A DNA stretch of 64,000 nt from Campylorhamphus procurvoides (taxonomy: Eukaryota; Chordata; Aves; Passeriformes; Dendrocolaptidae), in NCBI GenBank assembly GCA_013396655.1, contig WBMV01003161.1, positions 2,602,059 through 2,666,058 of the forward strand, read 5' to 3'. The position numbers and the translations under genes are program-made. A model generated the notes under the pieces. The model made no database searches. It worked only from the letters and a program-made list of their open reading frames with translations, and was not told the DNA's origin. Below, piece by piece: positions 38,530 through 50,060 of the stretch (positions within the stretch are counted from its first letter, which is position 1; each line of letters opens with the position of its first letter).

Positions 38530-41500
38530 ACAAGTCCTACTTCAACACAAGTAGGAAACCAAGGTAACAGCAGATACACCCCTTTTCAGCATCATTTCCT
38601 GGGAGCCACTGCATTAATTGTGTGTAAACTGAAACATCTAAGGGGAACCTCAGCCTGGTCTTGGGAGCTGGGCAGGAGACCACAGGAGATGGACACTGCT
38701 TGGTGCTCAAGCACATCTCTTCACATGACTCAGTCTACACTACTCAGGTTTTACTGTTAGCAAGACACCAGAAATATCCAGCCATTCAGTCACCTGTGAA
38801 TACTACACTGGAGAAAAGCCTGTATGCACAAAACACTTGCTCTGCTGGAACTTCAACTGGCTCCCACCCAAGGCAGGTATTTCACTCTTGAAAGCAATGA
38901 ACCCACCTCACCTACATCCTAAAGCAGTTTCATCTTTGCTTTGGTATGTATCTCCCATGATGCTCACACATGGAATCAATGCAAAGGTACAGTTAAACTT
39001 CTTTTTACAGTCCTCCATATCGGTTCATGGTATAAGTTATTTTTGTAAAATGTCCATCATAACATCAGGAGGAGGATGCAGAAACAAGAGAAGTGAGTTC
39101 TCTGAGGATATGCTGCTGCAGGAGCTCCACATTAAAGTGCAGTGTCTAAAGCCAGATCTGGCTGGTAGAGACCAACCAACCTCAAACTGCTTACAGCTCA
39201 TTGCTTTTACCAAGGCTCTTTTACAGCCAGACCCACTGACAACAGATGGCTCAAGCGCAGTGACCAAAACACAGTAGCTTTTGGTCCTGGTGTGCTCCCT
39301 GCACATGGAAAATAAATGATCCCTTGTTCCAACACACTTTCATGATGAGATGAGAGTCATCTCAAAGCAAATCAGCCATTTTTGTCTAAAGTCAAGAATC
39401 CATTAAAAATGAAAATCCATATTTTCTTTATAAAAACACCAAATTCAGCAACAGACCATACAAAGAACTCACAGAAGTCAGCCCAGAAACAGAGGGAAGG
39501 GAGCAGAAATTACATTTACAGAGCAGGAAGCAGACGCTTCTGGCAAGGGTTCTGCTCAGCCACTGGAGCGCCTCGGGGAGGATTACACAAGAAATAAACT
39601 CCCCGCTCAAAGTATGTAAACTGATAAAACAGCCTTGCTTTGATGCTTGCTCTGCAAGAAGCATTTCAGCTGAATCAGTAACACTGCTTGTTCTTTACTG
39701 CAGTGACACTGCAGCGTCTGCAGAAATATTTTCACATTTCAACTGTGGTGTTTATTCCAGAAAGCAAAGTTTGTGATGCTTAGATTCTGGAGATGCAATC
39801 TGTGAGGGGGTATTTCTGCAGCCACTCAGCCTTTGTCACGAGACGGATGATATAGGATTCAGCCTTCTCTAGTCATCAGCATGCTGGATTTATGTGCATA
39901 TTTTATTTCTCCTCTAAGAATGCCTGGCTTTTTATGGAAGCCACAGAAAGATCCAGGTGGAGAAGCATTCAGGATATGACAAGGACCTATTGGACATTAG
40001 ATCAGAAAGGGAAGCAGCAGCTGAGCTTAATATATGGAGAAAGAGTCAAGTTTAGTTTATGGTCTTTTCAGGGCATCCAAATAATAACCATCCGTTTCAA
40101 AGTCCTAGTGCATCACTGGTAGTTTTGCCAAAGTTTTCATACTTGGCAAAAAGAAACCAACAGGGAACACAGAGCTGTGGATAAGTATCAAAACAGAGAG
40201 GATAAGCAAGTAGAGGACATGCTGAATTTTTGAGTGCTCTGGGTTTCAAGTAGACAGAGACTCTGTTAAGTTCATCTCCCATTTGAAACTTTTTTCTTGA
40301 AATACAAGTCCTTTGCTGTGTGCCAGGTTCAGTATATCAGCAGTTACCCCAGAGGCAGGGCAAACAAAGGTCTGGTTTTATAATAGAGGGTTTCGTTGAA
40401 AAAAACCCCAATCAACGGTTTTATTTTAAGACAACAGAGATCTCAAAACCTCTATCACATGCAGTATTTGGATTTATTAATTCTCAAAAGGGCTGTTGTC
40501 AATTACCACAGCACATATCCAGACAGAAAATACCTCACTTGCTTTTCCTGTGAGCCTTCTGTGTTTTTGCTTTTCTGCCTCACTGCTCCATCACTTTTCT
40601 GTCGCCACGGTCCTTTTCCTGGAGCCTGTAAGACCCCTTTTATCACTGACACTTCCACACTGAGGTGACATCACCCCATGACGAACCAGCCCCCTGCACC
40701 AGCAGCTTCATTGGGGCAGCACAGCCAGACCCCACTGCCATGCCCTCAGTGATCCCAGTCCTGGCCATTGCTCTTTCAGGCAGATTCACGTGAAGCACTG
40801 CCACATTTTCCATTGCATCACAGCAAAGACACTTATTTGTTAATGCCTGAAGAGGTGCAAATATTTGGATGGCTCCTAAAATTAAGCCAGGCCACTGGAT
40901 GAGAGGTAGCTAACATCTTCATGTGCTCTGAGCCTACCACATTATCCATTTCCTTCTCCATATTTGAAATACTTTTGACTTGGTTTCTGTGCCAGTGGAG
41001 CTGATGGGATTCATCAAGGAGCAGCAGCAGCAGATGTCAGCTGAAGAGAAACCTGCTTCAAGGACTGAGGGCAGCAGCAGAGTTCTCTTAGTGTAAGCTC
41101 TTACTTCCTTGGATGTAAACAAAGCCATGACAGGATACACAGCATTCTCATTTTGACTTTTGTAGAGATTTTCCACACTACATATGCTTGAAAAAGTCAT
41201 TAGAAAGAAGAAGATGGGAGCATGGCCCTGTGGCATTGTGCAGTGTTTTATTTGGGGAGAAATGTATGAAGTTTTAGTTACATCGTATTTCAGTTGTTTT
41301 CTTTTAAAGCTCTCCATAACTTTCAGCTGAGAATAAATATGAAGAAAATTTTAAAAGTTCTGATTTCTATGCTCATATGCAGAGTCAAATTTCAGCTCTT
41401 TTTTCCCTCCCTCTCCTTACTCCATTATCATCAGTGTTGCCAACAGACTCAGGTAGCAACATAATACTGCAGGAATGAAATGTGGGGAAGAGAGGGGAGC

Positions 41501-44500
41501 TGACAACAGTATAGGCAAAAAATTTTCCAATCTCTCTGTCCTAGAGTTCTTTGAAAGCTTTTCTTCTTTTGACAACAGGATCCCAATTCCCCACTTCATT
41601 CATTCCCTTATTTCCAAACACCTTGTTTTTAATTTTGATCTGAGCATCGAGTGGAAAAAGGAGCATCACTCCAACTTGTTTTTAATTTCTTTTTTGTTTG
41701 ATCATGCTCCTCACTATTCTCTTTTGTCTTCTTCCCTAAGCTCTATTTTCATTTCTGCAACTTGATCTCCTGTTATTTCTGTATCTTCATTATTTGACTT
41801 ATTCCCTCTCTTTCTCCATAGTTTGGATCGTTACATTTTGTAAGCCAACAGTTATGACTGGCTCCATTTCCTCACTCTACAATGTGACCTTTCTAATCCC
41901 AGATGAATTGTTAAGGATGACTTTTCATGGTAAGAGGCAGCACCTTCTCCCTGTTCCATTTTTACTTCTCTGTCTTACGTTTCTCTTTGCTCCAGCATAT
42001 GGAAACAAGCCACAGCATCGTGTGAGCTGTCAAAACAAGAGGCACTGCTCAGCAGTCTGATGCTGCTCAGTTAGTGCAGAGTCATGGGCTCTCTCCAAAG
42101 GAGTTTGCCAATTTTTTTACGCAGCAATTGGGTAAGTCTACGCATATGACCTCAGCAAGTCACTAGAAAGTACATGAACAAACTGGAGCAGGGTTGTTGA
42201 ATCCTGGGAGAGCCATTTTTCCCCCTCTCAGTGAAGCAAGGGTCAGCTCCCTGGGGATATGATGTTACTCAAGAACTGCCAAGACATCCATGGGAATTGC
42301 ATCAGTTGAGTGAGTGCACAGCACTTGTAACAGATTATGACAAAGGCACTTGGGAACAGACTCTGAACATCAATTGTCCATTTTCCCTTTGTGTTTAAAT
42401 AATACAATTACTGCTTATATTTTGTGCCATTTTTTTCCAAAGATGTGATAGTGCATTTGTTGCTGCTGTTAAATATTATTTGGAGGTCAGCTAGATAACA
42501 CATTTTCTGATGTCAGTCATGTTCAGTTTGCCTCTCTGATTCAATTACAGATAAGGGTCCTCTCCACTGACCACTGCATTCAAACCAACAAAAAACCCAG
42601 CCCAGTGTAAAGGGTTTGCAGCCTGCACAGAGGTAATGGGGAACATGAGGTGTTTTTGTCCTATTCATACACAAAATACTCTTTCCTCTTTTGATGCACT
42701 GCCTTCCTACAGGACACATCAGTAACTCTCCTCCAAGGAGATCCTTGAGGGTGCACAACAGTTAACTTTCCAAAAACCTTCCCTCTCTGTACTCTGTGGA
42801 GTATATATACAGGGTCCCACATCAACTGCACTAGTTCTTTATAGCTCATATTTGTATTTTATTACAGGTCAGCTCCAGAACTCACATTTAAGATGAAAAA
42901 TAGGCAACCTAAACCACCACAGCCCTCCCCCAAATACCCACAGCCCCTCCTGCACCACAACAGCTATAAGCAGCAAGGAAATGCCTCCAAGGTAGTGAGT
43001 TCTGAGCTGTGCACATACTTAAAAAACAGGGCAACTTATAGACTAGAACATTCCGTATGTTAAAATCACTCCCTCTATAACTCTGACAAGATTTTCGTGC
43101 TGTCACTCCTGCATGCACAATTTGAATGCAGCAGCCTTGTGGAAGAGAGGAGTCCATGCACTTGGAATGCCACTCATCCCCACACAGCCAACATGGGACT
43201 GAGGAAGAAGTGTCATCCTGCCTCGTACAGCTGCCTCCTGACTTTTGCCAGAGTCTCCTCTGCTGCTACTGCAAGGCTTCTCCAGCAACCTGCTCCTATT
43301 TTGAATGGTGCAGACCTCGGGAGGATTCTGGGAACTTGGAAGCTCAAGAGAATTTTCTTTTTACACATTACTGGCACAGCCAATAGAGCCTTCCAAGTCC
43401 CAGATAATCTGTTTTCCCAAACATTCAGCCCTCTCAAGGCTCTGCTTGGATCTCTGTGAATGTTTATCACACTGCTACGTCACTCCTTCATGGTGCTACC
43501 CAAGTGCTTGCCTAATGTCTGATTCCTGAAAAAACATGGCTGTTTATAAAAGCTTTAAATGATGCACGTAGTGATGGGACACACTGGATTCAGCACACTG
43601 TGTCCAAAGCTTTACTATTAAAAATAGCCTGGACTGCATCACTGCATTCGTTCTGATCTAGAGAATTCATGTTCTCTCTCTGGTGCTACTAGTAAATAAT
43701 TAAGTGTTTAATATAATGAGCGTCAGAATAATTTAATGTTTAATCTGTCTAGATTTTTTTGTTGTCGTTTTTAACTCTTTCCTGCCTCAAACCAGCCTCA
43801 TCTTTATAACAGGATACTAACAGAAGAGTTGAAGGAGAATATCAACTTCTGGTCACCTTTCTGGATCTCTATGTGTTCAGCACTGATTTGTTCCCACTAT
43901 GATTTAGGGCCATGTAACAGCTTCAATGAATCTTCAGACCAGCATATCCATATTTTCCACCCTTAAGGATCCTCAGAGAGCCCCAGTTGGGGACAACTCA
44001 CCAGTTCTTGCTTCTCTTGCTAGGCAGAGCTCTGTCTTCATATTGCCAGAATGAGAGCGCAAACACTTTTCAGGAACACTGTGTGGCATGTTTGTTTTTT
44101 CCCAAATACATGGAATTCCCTTCCTCGCTTATGTATTTCAGATGCATCCCTTACCAACAGCTATTTAATAGTTACAGTCCTAAGACAGCAGCCACATAAT
44201 TTCATTCCCAGGTTCATAGGAAAGCAGCACAGATGCAGAAATACCACATTTCAGTATTTATGAAGTGCTGTCTTTCCATAAAGGGTGAGAACCTGGTTAT
44301 CATCATAACTGTTCATTAAATCTGAAATACAGCTACAGGTGAACATCAATTTATCCAGAACAAAACAGTATTTAAAAACTGAAATCTGTGGGACCAGGCC
44401 TACATCTTTGCGCACCAAAGTGCTGGAAGATTCAAGAGATTTTGGATTACACCAAAAGAGTGCAGTGAGTGCAAGTCCTAGGGAGCTGCTGGAAATAGAG

Positions 44501-46665
44501 GTCATTAATAACACACAGCACATTGGCACAGTGAACCATCAATCTGCAAGTCATCACAGCATATGCCTCATGAAAACTTATTCCTGTATCCCTCAAAGAG
44601 GTTTAGACAACTGGTGTAAAACAGAGCTGTCACACCTCCATTGTTATTAGCCCTAATAATTCTTCAGGGAGAAAGAACATTTATCCCCCTGGTAGTTCTG
44701 TATGAAAGCATGCATTTAAACCAAGTTGCAATAGACTTCAACTCATTGTCAATAGTTTGGACAGGCAAGAGAAAGATGTGAGTTTGTGGTCAGCTAGCCC
44801 ACAATGCACATCATGGGCTGTTTATTTCCCAACTCTCTCTGAGGCATCTTCCATCTTTTTGTGATGCCTTCACCATTACCTCTGGTATTGATATGCCATA
44901 GTCAAATGAAGTTGGACCTTGGACCGATCTGGTAGAGCCACTGCTTATCCTTATTGTTCTTATTCCCTTTCTAAACCTGAGCTTTCCTCTGCAGCAGCAC
45001 TCCTACAGCCTTTCCATGAGAAATTCTTCAGAAAACGCAAACTGAAATTTTTTGACCTTCAGTTCCTGTCAGGACTGCCTTTGGTGCAGAAGGTGAGGTG
45101 ACCTGAGAAAAGGCATCCAGATGGGTTCATTAGCAGAGCTGCAATGCTACATTCAGCACTGTCAGACAGGAATTCCAGCTCTGGTTTTGCTAATATTTTT
45201 GTGAATCTGATCCACCTTCATAAGACAAAAAGAACTTAAAGTCTTAGAGTAGTTTCTCTCAGTGAAAAGAAGGAAGGTGTGGAAATAGCCCAACACCTTG
45301 AGGTGCAGTGAGCTGAGCCCAGTCCCTGAGGTAAAACACGTACTCTAGTCCAGCTGATGGACTCTGCAGTTTGTGTCCTTGTGCGTGCAGACACAGAGGC
45401 AAAAGCCATATTTACAGACATTTTAATTTTCTAAAAACGCTGCTTTGCAGCCAGCTACTTCAGTACAGTAATTAGCTGGAGATTTTCGGAAAAGCCAAGC
45501 TCTCATGAGTATTTATCCAATGGCTACTTCATGCCTGTGAAAACTTCATATCTCTCCTTAGTGCCTGCAAAACACCATTTTGTATTAAAGTCCTAAATAG
45601 GAGCAATTACCCTTGCTTTGGCAGTAATACAGCTCTTAGAGAAAGCCAGGGCTGCTTTGTCTCCTCACTTCAGTTTCCTCCCATGGAGCCATTTCTTTAA
45701 TACCAGTCCCTATGCAATACTTCCAGAACTTGTGCTGCTATAAAAACCTTACTTCAAACCAGCTGATTCTTATTTCCCTCTCCCTAAATCTAAAAAAATT
45801 ACTTTATGATATCTGGGGCTTATAATAGATGGGATGCATGCCAGGGTGAACAATAGGAGGAAATGAAAGATGAAATTATTAGGCAGGAGTTAAACAGGAG
45901 ATGAAATAACTCTGAAGTGTTTTGGATATAAGAGGGTCTCTATTTTTGGAAAATGCAGGAAGATTCTCAAGACTGATTCTGGGTGGGGAAAAAACCTCTT
46001 ACAGATAAAGAGACAAATGCTATCCTCTTCTAATCCTTGTTTCACCCCAGCATATTTTAAGGTTCATTTCTATTCTGGCACATCCACTATATTGTTTCTC
46101 CCCCCACCTCTGTATTGCCTATGATACAGCAGGGTCTACAATAAAAATGCTGGTTGGTAGCTTGGCAAAACCATACTTGATAAGAGAAGGCAAGAAGGCA
46201 TGGCTTGAACACAACCCAAGACTGGCAGCCAAACTTCCCCGATTTAATCCCAAGCCAGGATTCACACCATTCAGGCTGATCTAATAGCAGGGTACAAAGC
46301 AAGGGCTGTACAACCAGCAGGCTTCACTCACCATCCTGCTGAGAAGATGATGCTGCCAGTGCTGAGCATGTCCTCACCTCCTCCACAGACCAGCTTCCTC
46401 AGACTAAGTAAAACTATACAGAACTCCTTCCTTCCTTCTTCTATTTAAAACCTCCTGATCAGGCTGGAGAGTACATGTGGTCACCAGGCACTCATGAGAA
46501 TCTCCTGTGGCCTTTTTTCTAATCAGCACCTTGTGCCACTGATGGGTTTGGAAGAGGAGTCAACTCAAGCAGTTTGCCTTCAGCTGAGGAGCCCAGTTGA
46601 CTCAGACTGCAAATACATGTTTTCAGAACCAATTAAGAAAACACTTGAGTCTGCCCATAAGGTTG
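38530..46665. other. Non-coding DNA between two CR1 fragments
   Basis: The longest frames are 146 codons (38837-39277, plus) and 127 codons (40934-41317, minus), with no recognisable domain. Two short segments here have a good acceptor, an open frame and a good donor (41822-41929 and 44995-45092). They are treated only as hypotheses. A small GCA run occurs at 41021-41033. No RNA gene or additional repeat family was recognised. Confidence 0.6.
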
Positions 46666-46814
46666 AATGCCCAGGGAAATGTCCAGTCACCATTCCTGGA
46701 AGGATTTAAAAGATATATAGATGTAGCACTTTGTGGTTTAGTAGTGACTTGGCAGTGCTGGGTTAAAGGTTGGACTTGATGATCTTAGGGGTCTTTTCCA
46801 ACTTAAATGATTCA
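46666..46814 (+). mobile_element. CR1 LINE 3'-end fragment
   Basis: This is the better preserved of the two CR1 pieces. In order it shows the CCCAGGGAAAT...GTCACCATTCCTGGA block, a GATTTAAAAGATATATAGATGTAG block, TGGTTTAGTAGTGACTTGGCAGTG, then GGTTGGACTTGATGATCTTA and TCTTTTCCAACTTAAATGATTC. These correspond to the non-coding 3' region of chicken-repeat-1 type LINEs, close to the CR1-Y/F-like wording known from birds. The terminal octamer repeats are reduced to about one degenerate unit. No reverse transcriptase sequence precedes it, so it is a 5'-truncated fossil. The exact 5' edge is uncertain by some tens of bases. Confidence 0.93.
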
Positions 46815-46847
46815 ACACGCAGGGGAAGGAAAACTACCCCAAAATTC

Positions 46848-46898
46848 TTCACAGGTGTTAAGTATGAGCCACTGCCTCAAAAGCTTTCACAGGTGTTA
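46848..46898. repeat. 13-bp direct repeat, 38-bp period
   Basis: The same 13 bases (TTCACAGGTGTTA) occur at 46848-46860 and 46886-46898. Both are followed by a similar GT(A)TGAGC. They lie just after the CR1 fragment. This looks like a small local duplication that has since diverged. Confidence 0.75.
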
Positions 46899-49800
46899 GT
46901 GTGAGCATTTGTAATGGAGCTGTGTTTGGAAGGAAATTGAACCCTCTTATAGTAGCAAAATGCTTTCTGAGGTACAGTGAGCTGCTCTGTCAGGCTGAGA
47001 GCCCCCAAGAATTTTACAGTAGAAATACCCCAGATCTTGGCCCAGGATTTTCACTGGGGGTGCCCCTCCTGCCCGCTTGGTCTCTCCTTCCCCCATCTTT
47101 TCTTCTTCAGCTACAGCTCTGGGAACACACCTATCCTAAGCTGTAGAACAGACCTCAAATCCAGAAAAAAAATTAAAATAAAACCCATGAAATCCAGCAG
47201 AATTCCTTAAAAGCAGGTTCCCTGCACTCTGTTTGAGTCCATGATGCCCTCCCTACCCCACTGTGATCCAGCACCACAAAGTCTCACCCTCCAGCTGCTG
47301 GGGTGTTTGCTCTCCCAGAGTACCTGAATAAAACCAATCAGGGAGTACACAACCAGGAGGAAGAATTAAATGACTTGGGCCTTTTTTGGTCAGGTTGGAT
47401 TTCATTAAAAGCATGAACACAAGTTTAGGTGCAAAACTTGTTATTTATTTTAGTTGAAACTTCAAGCCAGGATGAAGTATTTCTGAAAGAGCCAGCAGAT
47501 CAGCTATTTTACTTCCTATGCCATTTTTCACACTGTGATATTGATTTTATCTGAACATTGCAGATTTTTTTTCTGTACACTGAATTTTTAAGGCTGTTTT
47601 TTCTCCCTCCCCAGTAATGATGTTACCTAAAGCTGGGCTATAGAATCAGTTCCACTGAAGTTTCCCTAGGACAAGTGGTGGTCACAGTGACCTTCATTCA
47701 ACACAGAATCATTTCCCCTACAACTTGCTATAAAAAAATAAAATACGGTTATTATTATTAATCTTCTTGGCATGATAGCTAAATGATGAAGGCTGTTAAA
47801 AATATTGAATTTATTGGTCTCATTCTGAAAGGCAGAATTCCAAGAAAATGTATATTATTCACTCTATAAAAGTTAAACTTTATCCCAAATAGAAATTTTT
47901 ATCCATGCTAAGAGATGGGACTTGTGGATAGCAAGGCATGCTCTGTTACTGAGTAGTAGGTGTACAGCCACTAAATTAAAGGTGGCTCTGCTGTACAGAG
48001 ACATTCAGCACCAGCCCTACCCCTTCTATGAGCCAATGAATCATAAAAAATTTTCAGTAGCCACCTTATCATTCTTCTGGGGTTACTTTACATTGTCCTG
48101 GCACTGTCTGGTTTATGTACCAGAGTGATGGATCTATTAACTATTCAGTGCTTTCTCATTTTCTGCTGGCCACTGCTGGTATCAAGCAGAACCTCTGGGT
48201 ATTGTCTGGCTTTTGGTGCCTTTGTAAAGCTGCACTCCAAGCCCAGTTCCCCTTCACAGCCAGAGGATGAGTCTGTTTTACAAAATTTCCATGTAGTATA
48301 TCCTCACTGGGCTTTTGACCTAATGTTATGCAAATCTTTGCTCTCCTGGAGAAGAGTTGGAGAAAATAAGCAGGGAAATATTCCAGACAGGAATGTTATG
48401 TGTAAAAAAATATTTCAGGCTATAAAGAGAGGATATTAAGGATGAATTTGAAATAGAGCATTATTTTGCATTAGGTACATAGGCCATGTCTGATACATAT
48501 TTAATTTACCTGTTGATGTTGGCAAGAGTATATTCTTGTATTTCTGAGAATTGCTCCTGGTTGTTTCACAGATGCAGGTCAGTGATTCAATCAGTATCTG
48601 CAAGGAATAAGTCCTGATTCATTAATGGTCAATAAATACAGGAGAAAAACTGGATAAACCCTTGATGATTGGGCCAATCCTCAGTGCAGTAGCTATCAGA
48701 ACACTGTCACTTCCAGTCTGCTTCAGAATACACACAAGGATCAGTTCAGTCCAACACTAGGAGGGAGAATGTCATCTAAAATGGAGTACAACTAGATCCC
48801 AACAAGGTTTATTTTTCTAGATTTTGCATGTCCTTCATCTACTCAGTAAAATCACCAGTGAAGGCTGACCTTGCCAGGTTTATTTCTGTTGTTTGTGATC
48901 CTCCCTGCATTTCTGCTGCTATAAATCAGACACTGCTCTGCCACATGCTGTTGCAGGAGGTGTGTCAGAGTGGTCCTTCAGCCCATTGTCACCTGCTGCC
49001 TTTGGCAGATGGAGACACAAGGTTCATGTGGCCTGAAATCTGACACTGTCTGCAGGAGCAGGAAGACTTAATCATATGCAATATCTATGCACAATAAAAC
49101 CTGAAAATCCATACCAGTCACATTTCCTCACATCAAGCTCAGCCATGTCCCAGATTTATAAGCCATTTCTGAGTGATTTCGTTCCTAGGAAAGCATCCTG
49201 GCTAACACTGCTTTAGCATGGAGCATTCTGCTTTTGATTTAATCTTGCTTAATATTTTTGACCAGCCATTCAAAGCCCACTTATCAGGGGCACTGAATTA
49301 TGGCACAGGGCATGAAATATCCAGATTCTATTAGAAAGACTTGCAGTTATAAGACCAAACTGTGATTTATTGGGGTTTCACTAGTAACTGGGAATTTTTC
49401 CACAGCACCTGTGAGTGGGCAGGAGGATTCTGCTATGAGTTTTCTGTGATGGTTACTTGTTTATTTACTTGTCTGTTCTCAACAGCCAGGTGAGAACAAC
49501 AATATTTGTGGACATCAAACTCCATACATTTAAATAAGACTTAAACACTCAGAACAGTAAATGAGGGAATATAAGACAGTCAGGTGTTTCCAGCACTGAC
49601 TACATCTGGATCTTTAGGCAAAAAGGCACAGGACTTACTGACTTTTAATATAATCAGTTAAATGACCAGAAATAGGAGTGTTGAATACCGACTTTTTTAT
49701 CACACGAATCAGCTGAAAGCTTTCCAAATACACTCTGGCTTTCGTGCCAAGCTAAAAAATGCTGCTCCCAGAGTTTCACAACTGGTATTTTTGTGGGAGT

Positions 49801-50027
49801 TAAAAATATACATATATTTGAACAAATATTGCCTCTCCTCCTCCCCTGCAGATCTGATTCTGCCTGTTTGCCTGCAGTGAGAGGGGAGGCAGGGACAGTC
49901 CTGGGACACGATGCTGAGGAGCAGGCACATCTCTGCCTCTCACCCCCTGCCCGGGCCAGCCTTTACTGCTCTGCTCCTCCCTGCTCCTCTCTCCTGTCAA
50001 AACCAGGTTGCAGCTGCTCATTTTTCT

Positions 50028-50060
50028 CTTTGGTTATTTTTTGGCCTTTGGTTATTTTTT
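50028..50060. repeat. 15-bp unit repeated twice, 18-bp period
   Basis: CTTTGGTTATTTTTT occurs at 50028-50042 and again at 50046-50060, with GGC between them. It is a minimal tandem duplication. Confidence 0.85.

Noticed and set aside
42140..42172. MIR-SINE-like phrase (GACCTCAGCAAGTCACT)
   Set aside because: Only about 17 bases match, with no other part of the SINE nearby.
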